Positions 18,767 through 28,053 of a stretch of 64,000 bases of DNA are shown piece after piece (position 1 is the first letter of the stretch; each line of letters starts with the position of its first letter). Below the pieces are notes generated by a model. It did not search any database and had not been told where the DNA came from. It worked only from the letters and a program-made list of their open reading frames with translations. The translations under genes were made by a program, and so were the position numbers. The DNA comes from Qipengyuania pelagi (lineage in GTDB: Bacteria > Pseudomonadota > Alphaproteobacteria > Sphingomonadales > Sphingomonadaceae), in assembly GCF_009827295.1 (NCBI RefSeq), contig NZ_WTYD01000001.1:1-64000 (forward strand), written 5' to 3'.

Positions 18767-19899
18767 CCGATACTGTCAAATTCCTGCTGGTAGACGATCT
18801 GGAGGAGAACCTCCTTGCGCTGGAGGCGCTGCTGGCGCGTGAAGATCTTGAACTGCACAAGGCTCACAGCGGGGAGGAAGCTCTCGAACTGATGCTGGGC
18901 AACGAATATGCGCTTGCCCTGCTCGACGTGCAGATGCCTGGCATGGATGGCTTCGAATTGGCCGAAATCATGCGCGCAAACGAGCGTTCGCGGCATATTC
19001 CAATCATTTTCCTCACCGCAGGCAGCGGGGATGCGGCGCGCAAGTTCCGCGGATACGAGGCAGGCGCGGTCGACTTCATCCAGAAGCCAATGGAAGCCGA
19101 CATCCTGCGATCCAAGTCGAGCGTCTTCTTCGATATGTTCATCCAGCGTCAGCAGATTATTTTGCAGCGGGACGAGTTGGCAAACTTGACCAAAGCGCTG
19201 CAAGCCGCCGACCAGCAAAAGAACCGTTTCCTGGGAGTGCTCGCCCACGAACTGCGCAACCCGCTGGCGGTGCTGGCGGCCGGGCTCAATTTCCTAGAAC
19301 GTCCGAGAGAGGGTCTGGACCGCGAGACCGTCCACAAATCGATCAGGCAACACCTCGGTCACATGACCCGGCTTGTCGACGATCTGCTCGATATAAACCG
19401 TATCGAGCACGGCAAGATATCGCTGCGCAAGGAAAAGCTCTTCCTCGGCGACCTCATGCCGCAAGCACTGGAAATCGCAGGGCCGTCAATCGAGGCGGGA
19501 GGTCATGAACTTCTGGTGGATCTTCCCGAAGACCCGATCATGCTCGATGTAGATCCAGCTCGCTTTATCCAGATTGTTGGCAACATCGTCGGCAACGCGG
19601 CTCGGTATACACCCAATGGTGGCCGGATCGCTGTCACTGCTGCGAAGTTCAATGATCGCGCGACCCTGACAGTGTCGGATAACGGCGTAGGCATCCCGAC
19701 CGAACAGCAAACGCTGATTTTCGAAATGTTCGAACAATCGGATAATGGTCTCGGGATCGTCAGTGATGGACTGGGGATCGGTCTCGCACTGGTGAAACAA
19801 CTCGTCGAACTGCACGGCGGGGAAATACGCCTTGTCAAGAGCGCTCCGGGAGAAGGCAGCACGTTTGAGGTATGGCTGCCACTAGCTCAGCTAGAGTGA
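18763..19899 (+). CDS. Receiver-histidine kinase (REC-HisKA-HATPase), cytoplasmic
   Basis: 378 aa, overlapping cheB by 4 bases (ATGA). A receiver domain (~4-120, phospho-acceptor D55 in ALLDVQMPGMDGF, signalling Thr/Lys segment IIFLTAGSG / IQKPME) is followed by a short helix, the HisKA box (LAHELRNPLAVL, H162) and an HATPase domain (NIVGNAARYTPNGG, DNGVGIP, GLGIGLALVKQL). No membrane segments are present. It is probably activated by phosphotransfer from the hybrid kinase, so the operon forms a multi-step phosphorelay with methylation control. No DNA-binding output protein is encoded with it. Confidence 0.9.
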   Translation: MTDTVKFLLVDDLEENLLALEALLAREDLELHKAHSGEEALELMLGNEYALALLDVQMPGMDGFELAEIMRANERSRHIPIIFLTAGSGDAARKFRGYEAGAVDFIQKPMEADILRSKSSVFFDMFIQRQQIILQRDELANLTKALQAADQQKNRFLGVLAHELRNPLAVLAAGLNFLERPREGLDRETVHKSIRQHLGHMTRLVDDLLDINRIEHGKISLRKEKLFLGDLMPQALEIAGPSIEAGGHELLVDLPEDPIMLDVDPARFIQIVGNIVGNAARYTPNGGRIAVTAAKFNDRATLTVSDNGVGIPTEQQTLIFEMFEQSDNGLGIVSDGLGIGLALVKQLVELHGGEIRLVKSAPGEGSTFEVWLPLAQLE

Positions 19900-20065
19900 A
19901 CTCGAATGCAGCCGCTTGCGAGCGATTGAGCTCCTTTCTCCGATCATCCATGACGAGATGCTCCCGGAATAAGAGACGCCCGCGGCAGGTATTCTCATGC
20001 ATCCGGACGAAGCTCTTTGAGCGCTCGGCGCCAAGGGCGCGGACTGAAAGGATCCGCATTGAGGA

Positions 20066-20140
20066 CGGCAGCTTTCAGGACAAAAAACCAAACCCCCGAA
20101 TGACCGGAACCGGGGCGCAAAGCTGACATCACGGATTCTG
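20066..20140 (+). repeat. Dispersed degenerate repeat, copy 2
   Basis: Starts CGGCAGCTTTCAGG and ends GGGGCGCAAAGCTGACATCACGGATTCTG (29 bases at 20,112-20,140; differs from copy 3 at only two positions). It lies in a 317-base gene-free gap in which I see no other feature. Confidence 0.6.
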
Positions 20141-20216
20141 AACTCCGAGGTGCTTGGGCTGCATGTCGCGAGCGACCTATAACCGGTTCTAAGTTCTTGC
20201 CGGTAGAGGTGCTATT

Positions 20217-21239
20217 ATGTCCAACTCACACACGTCGATGCATTCGAACCGTGTCCAGAAGATCGTGTTTACGAACGATCAGATGGACCGGCGCGCAGTT
20301 TGGACAAACGCTCAAGGGTACGAGCATGCCTTCCGCAAGGTCTTGCGTCGGATGGGCTTCGAGCAATCCTTCCCCATGGAACTAGCGAGCGGTCACGGGT
20401 TCACAAATATTGCCTTAAGTGTGCTCGACTGCCAGCAGGCATCTGGATCGGGACCTCGGCTTCTCATTCCGATAGATCTTCAATCCCATCCGGACGAGCG
20501 TTTAATTGAAGCATCATTGGCCAGGTCGATCGGACTGATGCTAGCGGACGCGGAGATGTACGATCAGATATGGATCGATACCCACAGCGATCTCCAGTCA
20601 AGGTTTGCGAAAAGACCGGAGGCTTCCTTGGAAAAGCTGGATTTTACGGCGGGGCCTCATGACGGTCTGCTATTTCATGCCGAGTTTCTTCGGCTCAATC
20701 ACGATTTTTCGACCACTCGATCGAGGCGGATCGCTTCCGATATCGAAGAGCTGATCGAGGCGATTGATTTCGACCTTCGCGAACATGATCGCAACGTCGG
20801 TGCCCTGACAGTCGACGAGCTGGGATCTTATCGAAGGAAGATTACAGGCCTTGCCGCCCACGTTCTCGAGCTTACTGGCATCAGCCCGGACGACCTGCCG
20901 TTGCTCTTCGATGGCGATGGTGATCGACCCTTCACATCAGTCGATGGCTCTCTCCCGTTTTCCGCAGGGCGGTTCTATTGGTCGAGAGGAACGCTCGAGT
21001 GCTCGCTCGAGATGCGCAAAGGGCGGTGCTGGATCGATGGCAGAAGGGTCATACTTTCGCACCCTTCCAACCTACCTGCGACAACCCTCTCTTCCAGTGT
21101 CGGACGGCCACTACACACACTGCTTCAGATTGAGGGGTTCGAACTCGAAGCGACTATCAAAAAGATACACGCGGACAGAGGTTGCATCGTACTAGAGATC
21201 GAAATTCCCACGAATGATTTTCCAAGTCACGTCGATTGA
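20217..21239 (+). CDS. Hypothetical protein, function not recognised
   Basis: 340 aa, preceded by GAGGT 6 bases before the ATG. The protein is soluble, with no signal peptide and no membrane helix. The N-terminal half is mixed (VLDCQQASGSGPRLLIPIDL; SIGLMLADAEMYDQIWIDTH), the middle is helical and charged (RRIASDIEELIEAIDFDLRE), and the C-terminal ~80 residues look beta-rich (GTLECSLEMRKGRCWIDGRR). I do not recognise the family. It lies alone between the phosphorelay operon and a block of decayed genes. Its base composition is lower in GC than the neighbouring core-like genes, which fits acquired DNA. Confidence 0.7.
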   Translation: MSNSHTSMHSNRVQKIVFTNDQMDRRAVWTNAQGYEHAFRKVLRRMGFEQSFPMELASGHGFTNIALSVLDCQQASGSGPRLLIPIDLQSHPDERLIEASLARSIGLMLADAEMYDQIWIDTHSDLQSRFAKRPEASLEKLDFTAGPHDGLLFHAEFLRLNHDFSTTRSRRIASDIEELIEAIDFDLREHDRNVGALTVDELGSYRRKITGLAAHVLELTGISPDDLPLLFDGDGDRPFTSVDGSLPFSAGRFYWSRGTLECSLEMRKGRCWIDGRRVILSHPSNLPATTLSSSVGRPLHTLLQIEGFELEATIKKIHADRGCIVLEIEIPTNDFPSHVD

Positions 21240-21529
21240 AAGGCAAGAATAGCTTCCAGTGATAATTCTGCAATTTGCGGCCGCGCGACCATGAGCAGGT
21301 TGGATATGCCTACACTCGCTCAGGCATTAGCTGTGGAAGAGCGCCTGAATGGCAGGAAATGGGCCGATTCCAAACTGTCTGCTGATCGGGTCGAATTTCG
21401 GAAAAGCAGCCGTTCGGCTACCGCCCCCAGAGCGGACTGTCCGTTCTTATCGACTTTATTGACTATGTCGACATTCGGGGCGGGGGGCCTAAGTCCTTGT
21501 GACGCGTTACCTTTGCATGAGCATCCTTC

Positions 21530-22293
21530 ACACGCGACTAGGCCGCAGAAAACCCATCTGCTCGTCCACGGCTTGGGGGGAGCCGTCGGTCCTGGGATAC
21601 GATCTCGCCTGCCCTCCACCAAGCGAGGATGGTGATTATCCTGGAACTGCCTGGCCACGGGCAAGCTCCCACACAGGCCGACAGCGGTACGTTCGAAGGG
21701 CTGGCGCGGAGCTTGGACGATTGGCTCATCAAAGAGAACCTTACAGGCATCGACATGGTCGGTATCCCCTTGGGCGCCGGGCTTGTGCTCGAGATGGCGC
21801 GGCGCGGTCGCGCCGGCTCAGTCGTCGCCCTGGACCCGGGCGGCTTCTGGCAAGGGTGGGAGCAAACGTTCTTCTGGACCACCATAACGGCATCGATTGC
21901 ACTGGTACGGGCTTTGCGACCGGCGCTTCCCGCCCTCACGCGAAATGTCACCGGCCGGACTGGATCCATGCCACAGCTTTCCGCAAGACCTTGGGTGCTC
22001 GATCCCGGTTTCGTCTTGAATGAACTGCAGTCGTTTGCCGATACGCCTACGTTCGACTCGTTGGTGAAGGACCTTGCCCCTGGCCAGATGCAGGAAGGCC
22101 CTGCGACCCGGTCGACCCGGGTGGTCGTCGGCCAGGTCACAAGGATCGCCTGTGTCTGCCGCAGCAGGCCAGCCGCGCGAAAGCTGCCTACCCGGAAGCG
22201 ACAATGCACTGGTTCGAGCGCAGCGGACACTTCCCTATGTGGGATCGACCAGATTAAGCGATCCGCGTCATTCTCGATGCCACGGATCGCTAG
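21530..22293 (+). pseudogene. Alpha/beta-hydrolase pseudogene (two frameshifts and a nonsense codon)
   Basis: Reading in three frames rebuilds one protein. KTHLLVHGLGG is the oxyanion loop; then a shift in the G-run at ~21,576-21,581 gives SWDTISPALHQARMVIILEL and PGHGQAP. A segment with GIPLGAGLVLEMARRG is the nucleophile elbow, where Gly-x-Gly lacks the catalytic Ser (normally G-x-S-x-G). VALDPGGFWQGWE follows. A second shift at ~22,131 resumes with HKDRLCLPQQASRAKAAYPE and WFERSGHFPMWDRPD, which holds the catalytic His. A TAA then replaces what was probably Glu, before AIRVILDATDR. The gene is dead. The family may be esterases or epoxide hydrolases. Confidence 0.8.
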
Positions 22294-22757
22294 GACTCTG
22301 GATGATGCTCCGGTAAGCTGGTTAGTATTCGAAAAAGCGCACAGCAGAGCTCGCCTCCGCGCTCACGCCATCTTTTTGGGTCGGAAGAGGATCTTCGGTC
22401 CTGGCAGCAGTATCGTAGAGCATAGACATTCGCCGGATAATCTAGATTTCCGCCCTTCAGTCATCGCTTCCGATGCCGCGAGGTGTGTCAAGCACGCTAC
22501 CATTGAAGAAGCCTGGCACCGGCATAAGCACTTGCAAGCGATGACAAACTACTGGTGTCATTGCAGGTTGAGAGGACAGTCAATTGTGATGGTGCTGTCA
22601 GTCCCATTTCGGCAACTCGATCGATGGCATCAAGCAAAGCGTAAAAAACGCCTCGGTCGATCCCAACCCAATGGCCGTCTAACATCTGCCAGACTAGGAA
22701 CTCCTGGGGTTTGAAAGGGTAGAAGGAATAACCGAATTCATCGAAAAGGGCCCAAAT
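22294..22757. other. Gene-free stretch after the hydrolase pseudogene
   Basis: No frame gives a credible protein, and I see no RNA gene, repeat or strong hairpin. Open frames here are continuations of shadow frames. Confidence 0.5.
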
Positions 22758-23939
22758 ATGCGCGCATTAGTCTGGAACGGAACGAACGACATCCGCTGCG
22801 AAACGGTCGACGATCCTCGCATCGAGGATCCCCGGGACTGCATTCTCAAGGTCAGTTCGACCGCGATCTGCGGCTCCGACCTGCATCTGATGGATGGTGT
22901 CGTTCCCAAGATGAAACAGGGCGATATCTTGGGCCACGAATTCATGGGCGAAGTCGTCGAGGTCGGTGCGGATGTCAAAAGGTTGAAGGTCGGCGACCGG
23001 GTGGTGGTGCCCTTCACTATATCCTGCGGCGAATGCTGGTTCTGCCAGCGCGAAATGTATTCTCTGTGCGATACGACCAATCGCACCGCGGAAAACGCGC
23101 GCGCGGCCATGGGCCATGCTCCTGCCGGACTTTTCGGCTATTCGCATCTGACCGGTGGCTATTCCGGCGGTCAGGCAGAATATGTCAGGGTGCCCCACGC
23201 CGATGTCGGTCCGATCAAGCTGGAAAACGACCTGCCGGACGACAAGGTGCTGTTCTTGTCCGATATCTTTCCGACCGGCTGGATGGCGGCGGAAAACGCC
23301 ATCGGCGATGAAAAGGGCAAAACGGTTGCGGTCTGGGGAGCAGGACCGGTCGGCCAGTTCGCAGTGCGCAGTGCGTGGATGATGGGAGCGGAACGGGTCA
23401 TCGTGATCGACCGGGTGCCTGAACGGCTTGAACTCGCCGCGAGCTACGGCAAGGCCGAAACCATCGATTACAGCCAGACCGACGTCAAGGAGGCGCTAGA
23501 CGAGATGACTGGTGGCCGGGGACCGGATGCAGGCATCGACGCGGTCGGCGCGGAGGCCCACGGGCACGGCGTGCTGGGCGATATCAAGGACAAAGTCGAG
23601 CTGCACACCACCGGCATGTCAGACCAGCCGTTTGCGCTGCAGGAAATGGTCATGTCGGTGCGCAAGGGCGGGACGCTTTCCGTCCCCGGCGTCTATGCAG
23701 ATAAGGTGACGTTTCCGATCGGGCCTTTCATGAACAAAGGGCTCACCATGAAATCGGGACAGACACACATGCAGCGCTATCTCGCGCCACTGCTGAAGCG
23801 GGTGGAGGCGGGCGAGATCGACCTGTCGGAAATCATCACTCACCGCGGCGACCTGAAGGACGGGCCGGATTTCTACAAGACTTTCCGCGACAAGCACGAC
23901 GGCTGCATCAAGTGCGTCATGAAGCCGGAGGAGTTATGA
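22758..23939 (+). CDS. Zinc-dependent alcohol dehydrogenase, formaldehyde-dehydrogenase-like
   Basis: 393 aa medium-chain dehydrogenase. Catalytic zinc ligands are visible in [12 protein letters not shown] (Cys) and [10 protein letters not shown] (His-Glu). The structural-zinc loop is [15 protein letters not shown]. The NAD-binding Rossmann motif is [15 protein letters not shown], followed by [11 protein letters not shown]. The insert after the zinc loop ([20 protein letters not shown]) and the long C-terminal half are typical of the glutathione-independent formaldehyde dehydrogenase / threonine-dehydrogenase-like branch. It stands as a single gene with AAAGGG-like ribosome site. It is the first of several aldehyde-handling dehydrogenases in the next 12 kb. 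Confidence 0.9.
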   Translation: MRALVWNGTNDIRCETVDDPRIEDPRDCILKVSSTAICGSDLHLMDGVVPKMKQGDILGHEFMGEVVEVGADVKRLKVGDRVVVPFTISCGECWFCQREMYSLCDTTNRTAENARAAMGHAPAGLFGYSHLTGGYSGGQAEYVRVPHADVGPIKLENDLPDDKVLFLSDIFPTGWMAAENAIGDEKGKTVAVWGAGPVGQFAVRSAWMMGAERVIVIDRVPERLELAASYGKAETIDYSQTDVKEALDEMTGGRGPDAGIDAVGAEAHGHGVLGDIKDKVELHTTGMSDQPFALQEMVMSVRKGGTLSVPGVYADKVTFPIGPFMNKGLTMKSGQTHMQRYLAPLLKRVEAGEIDLSEIITHRGDLKDGPDFYKTFRDKHDGCIKCVMKPEEL

Positions 23940-23964
23940 TTCAGGTACCGGTTATCTGAAACTG

Positions 23965-24305
23965 AATGAGCTAACCCTCGCGCCAAGGATCGGACGTCTG
24001 ATCGATCGTGATTTCGTCTCAATAAGGTCGGCGGGCCCCCGCGGCGTCGGTGCGGTTGTGATCGAGGGAGCGATCGGTGGGCATGAGGATGACCGGCTTC
24101 TGGCTGTGGAAGCGCGAGGCCTCTTTCGAAGCGCCGGTGATGGTCATCGAATAGCTACGCCCCATTCGTCGCTGTCGCGCTAGATACCGGTGCATAGGGG
24201 CTTGTCGCCATCGGGGTGGTCGAACCAGATACGGCCTTTAGCGTCCTTTGGTCCTTCGGCATCGTAAAAGGATGAAAAGGGTAACAGGCAGCGGCGGCGA
24301 ATGGG
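23965..24305 (-). pseudogene. SRAP (YedK-like) peptidase fragment, inactivated
   Basis: On the minus strand RRRCLLPFSSFYDAEGPKDA and KGRIWFDHPDGDKPLCTGI match the middle of SOS-response-associated peptidases. A TAG follows (~24,181), then RDSDEWG, then a one-base shift and YSMTITGASKEASRFHSQKP VILMPTDRSLD. The catalytic N-terminal Cys-Gly part is absent; the fragment breaks off at ~24,305, directly against a leucine dehydrogenase fragment on the other strand. Intact proteins of the family bind abasic sites in single-stranded DNA. Confidence 0.7.
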
Positions 24306-25058
24306 CAGTACGTCACGGCAGAGGATGTCGGTACGACCCCCCAAGACATGGCGCTGGTGCGAACACATACGGCCCATGTCGCCGGGTTACCGCTGGAAGC
24401 TGATAGCGTCGGCGGCGATCCATCGCCATGGACCGCACGGGGGGTCTTTCCTTCGATGTAGCTTGCCGCCCACAGAAGGCTGCATCGGCCACTGTCCGAC
24501 TGCCCGATCCCCATTCGAGGCGTCGGTCACCTTGGCGCCGCACTCGCGCAGATGCTGCATCAGGCAGTGGCGCAATTGCTGGTGTCCGATGTCAACGCCG
24601 CCGCGGCAGCGCGCTTTGCCATCGCAACCGGCGGCACCGTCGTTGGTGCCGCCGACATTCTCTCGGCCAAGGCGGACATATTCGCTCCCTGTGCGCTGGG
24701 CGGCGTGATCGACGAAGTGGCGGCGGGCAAATTGCGGGCGAAGGTGGTCCGCGGGGCTGCCAACAATCAGCTGGCCACTACGGAGGACGGCGACCGTCTT
24801 GCCGAGCGCGATATTCTTTACGCGCCTGACTACGTCGTGAACGCAGGAGGAATCATCAACGTCGCCGCGAAATATCTGGGCTGGCCCCAAGCAGATTCGA
24901 ACGCACGGGTGGAAGCGACCGCAGATCGTCTGGCAGACGTGTTCACCCACGGAAAAACGCACGGAGTCGCGCCACAAACCGCTGCAGATCAATTGGCTCG
25001 GCAGCGGATCGCCAAAGCCTCGCTGGACGCGCCTGACGAACTCGCTGTCGCTGCGTGA
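24301..25058 (+). pseudogene. Leucine/Glu-family amino-acid dehydrogenase, 5' truncated with an amber codon
   Basis: The frame begins abruptly at NGQYVTAEDVGTTPQDM, the middle of leucine dehydrogenase. It runs through LPLEADSVGGDPSPWTARGV, hits TAG at 24,459-24,461, and continues in the same frame as RGVGHLGAALAQMLHQAV (NAD-binding loop), then FAPCALGGVIDE and VRGAANNQLATTEDGD, to the stop at 25,058. The whole N-terminal substrate domain with the catalytic Lys is missing. An ATG at 24,552 would restart only the NAD domain. Intact enzymes oxidatively deaminate branched-chain amino acids. Confidence 0.8.
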
Positions 25059-25279
25059 CCGTGGACCGATTTCTTATTCGCGGGGTCGGCTCGCTCGACA
25101 TGCCTTTGCGTGTGCTCGACCTCATGTCGCTACAGGGTGTAACTGTCTATCGTACCGTCATCGACAAAGAGGGGGACGATTATTGCGTCTTGGTCGAGGC
25201 TTGTGCGCAGCGCCCACAGCTGATGATCGAGAAAACCCGCGGCATGATCCTCGTCAGTTCGGTTGAACACGCCCTTTAG
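25055..25279 (+). CDS. Small ACT-like protein, putative
   Basis: 74 aa. The GTG start overlaps the stop of the leucine dehydrogenase remnant (GTGA), so it was translated together with it. The sequence (MPLRVLDLMSLQGVTVYRTV, then YCVLVEACAQRPQLMIEKTR) has the length and beta-alpha-beta feel of small ACT or IlvM-type regulatory subunits, which bind amino acids. This is a weak resemblance and inference. With its partner gene broken, it may no longer have a function. Confidence 0.5.
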   Translation: MTVDRFLIRGVGSLDMPLRVLDLMSLQGVTVYRTVIDKEGDDYCVLVEACAQRPQLMIEKTRGMILVSSVEHAL

Positions 25280-25428
25280 GAAGGCAAAATCATTAGGCGC
25301 GACTTCGCGAGCCGAGAGGGCAGAGCCAGGATTCCGACATGTTCCCGTGTTCAAGGATCAAGACGAACTCCGACGTTTCGCATCTTCCGTCCTGACTTCA
25401 TCATGCCTGTCCGCCGTGTGCCGAGGGA

Positions 25429-26280
25429 TCATGTATTCGTCTGGTCGGCCGGCACATCACTCGGCAAGTTGGCCGCGCCCGTTTTTTCGGAGCATGCCAA
25501 ACCTTCAGTGCCAAGACCGTAACAGGTCATGGACAGTGAACCCATCGAATAGCCGCGCACCAGCGGATCAAGGGTTTCGTTGCGGGCAACCGCCATTCCG
25601 GCAAGATAAAGCAGCGGAACGAAATGGTCGGGCGTGGGAACCGCCGCGGCATAATCGGGATGCTCCACAAGGCGCAGCAGATCGCCCGGGTTTTCTGCCA
25701 GTTGGCGAACCGCTGCTTCGTCGAAACGCTCTGCCCAGTCGAACGCAAAATCGGGCTGGTTCCAGCGCACGGCTCGAAGGTTGTGAACGACATTTCCGCT
25801 AGCGACCACCAGGACGCCGCGGTCCTGCAAGGCTGCCAGTCTTGCGCCAAGGTCGAGATGATAGCTCAGCGGCTGGAGCGCGTTGATCGAGAGCTGCACC
25901 ACCGGGATGTCGGCCTCAGGGTAGAGGTGCGCGAGCACCGACCACGTTCCGTGATCGAGACCCCACTGATCCTGGTCGAGACCCACCCACTCGGGCTTCA
26001 CCAGCTCAACGATCTCTTTCGCGAGGTCCGGATCGCCCTTGGCCGGATATTCAAAGTCGAACAGTTCCTGTGGGAAACCGTAGAAATCGTGGATTGTGCG
26101 AGGGCGTGCCATGGCCGTCACCGCCGTGGCACCGAAATACCAATGTGCAGAAACCACGATGATCGCCTTGGGGCGGGGCAACTCAGGCCCCAATGCCCGC
26201 CAGGCCGAGGTGTAGCCATTGCTCTCGAGCGTGTTCATCGGGCTTCCGTGGCCGATAAAGAGTGCGGGCATCCGATCCAT
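25429..26280 (-). CDS. ygiD: Class III extradiol dioxygenase (4,5-DOPA dioxygenase, YgiD-like)
   Basis: 283 aa. The N-terminal FIGHGSPMNTLE contains the first metal-ligand His, IIVVSAHWYFG the second, and ASGNVVHNLRAVRW a further conserved His near the C-terminal half. DHGTWSVLAHLYPEADIPVV is the family core. By family, it uses non-haem Fe(II) or Zn to open catechol rings such as DOPA at the 4,5 position. The C-terminal ~25 residues (TEGLACSEKTGAANLPSDVP) are an unusual polar tail. It is followed on the same strand by nothing within 150 bp, and preceded upstream by the aldo/keto reductase remnant. Confidence 0.9.
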   Translation of the reverse strand: MDRMPALFIGHGSPMNTLESNGYTSAWRALGPELPRPKAIIVVSAHWYFGATAVTAMARPRTIHDFYGFPQELFDFEYPAKGDPDLAKEIVELVKPEWVGLDQDQWGLDHGTWSVLAHLYPEADIPVVQLSINALQPLSYHLDLGARLAALQDRGVLVVASGNVVHNLRAVRWNQPDFAFDWAERFDEAAVRQLAENPGDLLRLVEHPDYAAAVPTPDHFVPLLYLAGMAVARNETLDPLVRGYSMGSLSMTCYGLGTEGLACSEKTGAANLPSDVPADQTNT

Positions 26281-26430
26281 AAAAAGACTCCTAGTGGTTC
26301 ACCTTGCTGCGCGAAGGCTTGCGAAGGATACTTCACGCGCCAGTGGCAGGCTCAACGAGTTTAAATTCTGCTTCTACCGCCGATCCGGTCTGCGTTCTGT
26401 TCCTTCAAGCGATAATATCGTCATCTGATG

Positions 26431-27261
26431 CTAAAGCATCTCGAGTGGACGGCGGTCGCGTGGCCTGGTAAATGCCGCGTCGAGTGTCGCAAGCTGAGCG
26501 TCGGAAAGAACGATATCGGCGGCCGCGCGGTTCTCCCGCACATGGGCGACTGAACTCGCTTTCGGGATTGCGATGAGACCATCTTGCCGCAACGTCCACG
26601 AAAGTGCGACCTGCACAGGGGTTGCGCCAACCTCGGCTGCAATTTTGTCGAGAGCGGGGTGAGTAGAAAGTCGTCCCTGCTCGACCGGACTATACGCCAT
26701 AACCGGTATGTTATGCTCGGCGAGCCACGGCATCAGGTCCAATTCGGGCCCTCGCCGGACCAGATTGTAGAGGATCTGATCGGTCACGCAGCCATCCCCG
26801 CCCGCAGCGACAAGCTCTTCCATATCGTCGGTATCGAGATTGCTGACACCCCAGTGCCGGATCTTTCCTGCCGATTTGAGCGCCTCCATTGCCTCCACAG
26901 TCTCAGCGAGCGGCACCGATCCCCGCCAATGGAGCAGGTAGAGGTCCAGCCGGTCGGTGCCGAGCCGCTTCAGGCTCGCCTCGCACGCACCGGCAAGGCG
27001 GGAGTGCGATGCGTTCTGCGGATATGTCTTGCTGACGAGGAACAACTGGTCGCGAACGCTACCCAGCGCCTTGCATATCAGCGTTTCCGCCGCACCATCG
27101 CCGTACATTTCGGCCGTATCGATGAGCGTCATGCCCAGTTCGACACCGGCGCGCAGCGCGGCGATCTCATCGGATCGCCGCTCGGTACGCTCACCCATCT
27201 TCTAGGTGCCTTGACCCATTGAAGGAATTACTTCCCCGCCGGGCAATGTCACGTGCTTCAT
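26431..27261 (-). pseudogene. Aldo/keto reductase with an in-frame amber codon at position 20
   Basis: The true start is the ATG at 27,261 (MKHVTLPGGEVIPSMGQGT), then TAG at 27,204-27,202 where the family has Trp (GTW-K-MGE), then KMGERTERRSDEIAALRAGV and the rest of a normal enzyme. Catalytic features are present: DTAEMYGDG (Asp, Tyr), LFLVSKTYP (Lys), DLYLLHWRG (His), and the NADPH site IPKASSVAHVRENRAA. A downstream ATG at 27,198 could restart a 255-aa protein lacking the first beta-strand. The family reduces aldehydes and ketones. It is probably inactivated by one base change. Confidence 0.85.
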
Positions 27262-27336
27262 GTGCTTTCGTCCTGTGAGATGAGTTCGGCTGTTCAGTCG
27301 CGGAAGGCGGATTGGCAGATGACCATGATGTAACGA

Positions 27337-27957
27337 TCATATCGCGGCCGGCCATCGATCGAGTGCCATTTTGGCAATGGAGAGCAGTTCGTCGATCGTA
27401 GCGCCGTCGCGCGCCTGAACGGACATGCCTTCCATGACCGTATTGATGAATTTGCCTAGCACGGCCGGATCGGTGTTGGCCGCAAGCTCGCCCTGTGCGG
27501 CGCCGCGTCGCAGACGCTCGATCAGGAGGGCCTCCGCCGCGATACGCTTGTCGCGCAGCAGGCATTCGATGGCGGCGGACGCCGGCGAAACGGCTGCCGC
27601 TGCCGAATACATGAAGCAGCCGGCCGGCGTTCCAGGTTCCGAGAATGATGACGCCGCTCGTTCCAGCAGGCCCTTGACGGCCTCGTAAGTGGACAACGCC
27701 GGATCGTTGATGGGTGCATAGAGGTGGACGCTGAACGTTGCGGCGTAGCGCTCGATCACCGCCGCAAACAGCCCCGCCTTGTTGTCAAACGCTGCATAGA
27801 GACTGGCAGCGGCGACGCCAGTCTCCGCCACCAGATCGGCCATCGATGTCGCCTCGTAGCCGCGCTGCCAGAACAGCCGCACCGCCTTGTCGAGCGCAGC
27901 GTCAGTGTCGAACACTCGAGGGCGACCTGCGCGGCGACGGGCTTTCGTCTCTGTCAT
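27337..27957 (-). CDS. TetR-family transcriptional regulator
   Basis: 206 aa. The N-terminal HTH is typical (AVRLFWQRGYEATSMADLVA, GVAAASLYAAFDNKAGLFAA), after a basic arm (RRRAGRPRVFD). The C-terminal ligand domain is of the TetR_C_6/AcrR-like type with PAGCFMYSAAAAV. It is divergent from a quinone-reductase-like gene, with a 96-bp spacer holding two copies of a GAACGATC site, so it most likely represses that gene and itself until an electrophile or ketone binds. The ligand is inferred, not known. Confidence 0.92.
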   Translation of the reverse strand: MTETKARRRAGRPRVFDTDAALDKAVRLFWQRGYEATSMADLVAETGVAAASLYAAFDNKAGLFAAVIERYAATFSVHLYAPINDPALSTYEAVKGLLERAASSFSEPGTPAGCFMYSAAAAVSPASAAIECLLRDKRIAAEALLIERLRRGAAQGELAANTDPAVLGKFINTVMEGMSVQARDGATIDELLSIAKMALDRWPAAI

Positions 27958-27974
27958 TTCTGGTGCACGATATG

Positions 27975-28038
27975 GAACGATCGATAAATAATATCTTGAA
28001 ACTGGTGGTCTACCCGCTTACAGAACGATCATTCAATA
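27975..28038. promoter_or_regulatory. Paired TetR operator candidates
   Basis: Two direct copies, GAACGATCGATAAATA (27,975-27,990) and GAACGATCATTCAATA (28,023-28,038), share GAACGATC and an AT-rich end. They sit 48 bp apart (start to start) in the divergent tetR / reductase spacer, the second just before the AAGGAG ribosome site. Confidence 0.5.
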
Positions 28039-28053
28039 ATCAAGGAGTCTCCA

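Noticed and set aside
21394..21445. Possible fourth copy of the dispersed repeat (GGAAAAGCAGCCGTTCG ... AGAGCGGACTGTCCG)
   Set aside because: Only the AGCGGAC end fits the other copies; the match is too short to claim without an alignment.
24301..24708. 135-aa open frame on the + strand (Arg/Ser/Cys-rich)
   Set aside because: It is a shadow frame of the leucine dehydrogenase remnant, which explains the same bases in a frame with recognisable motifs.
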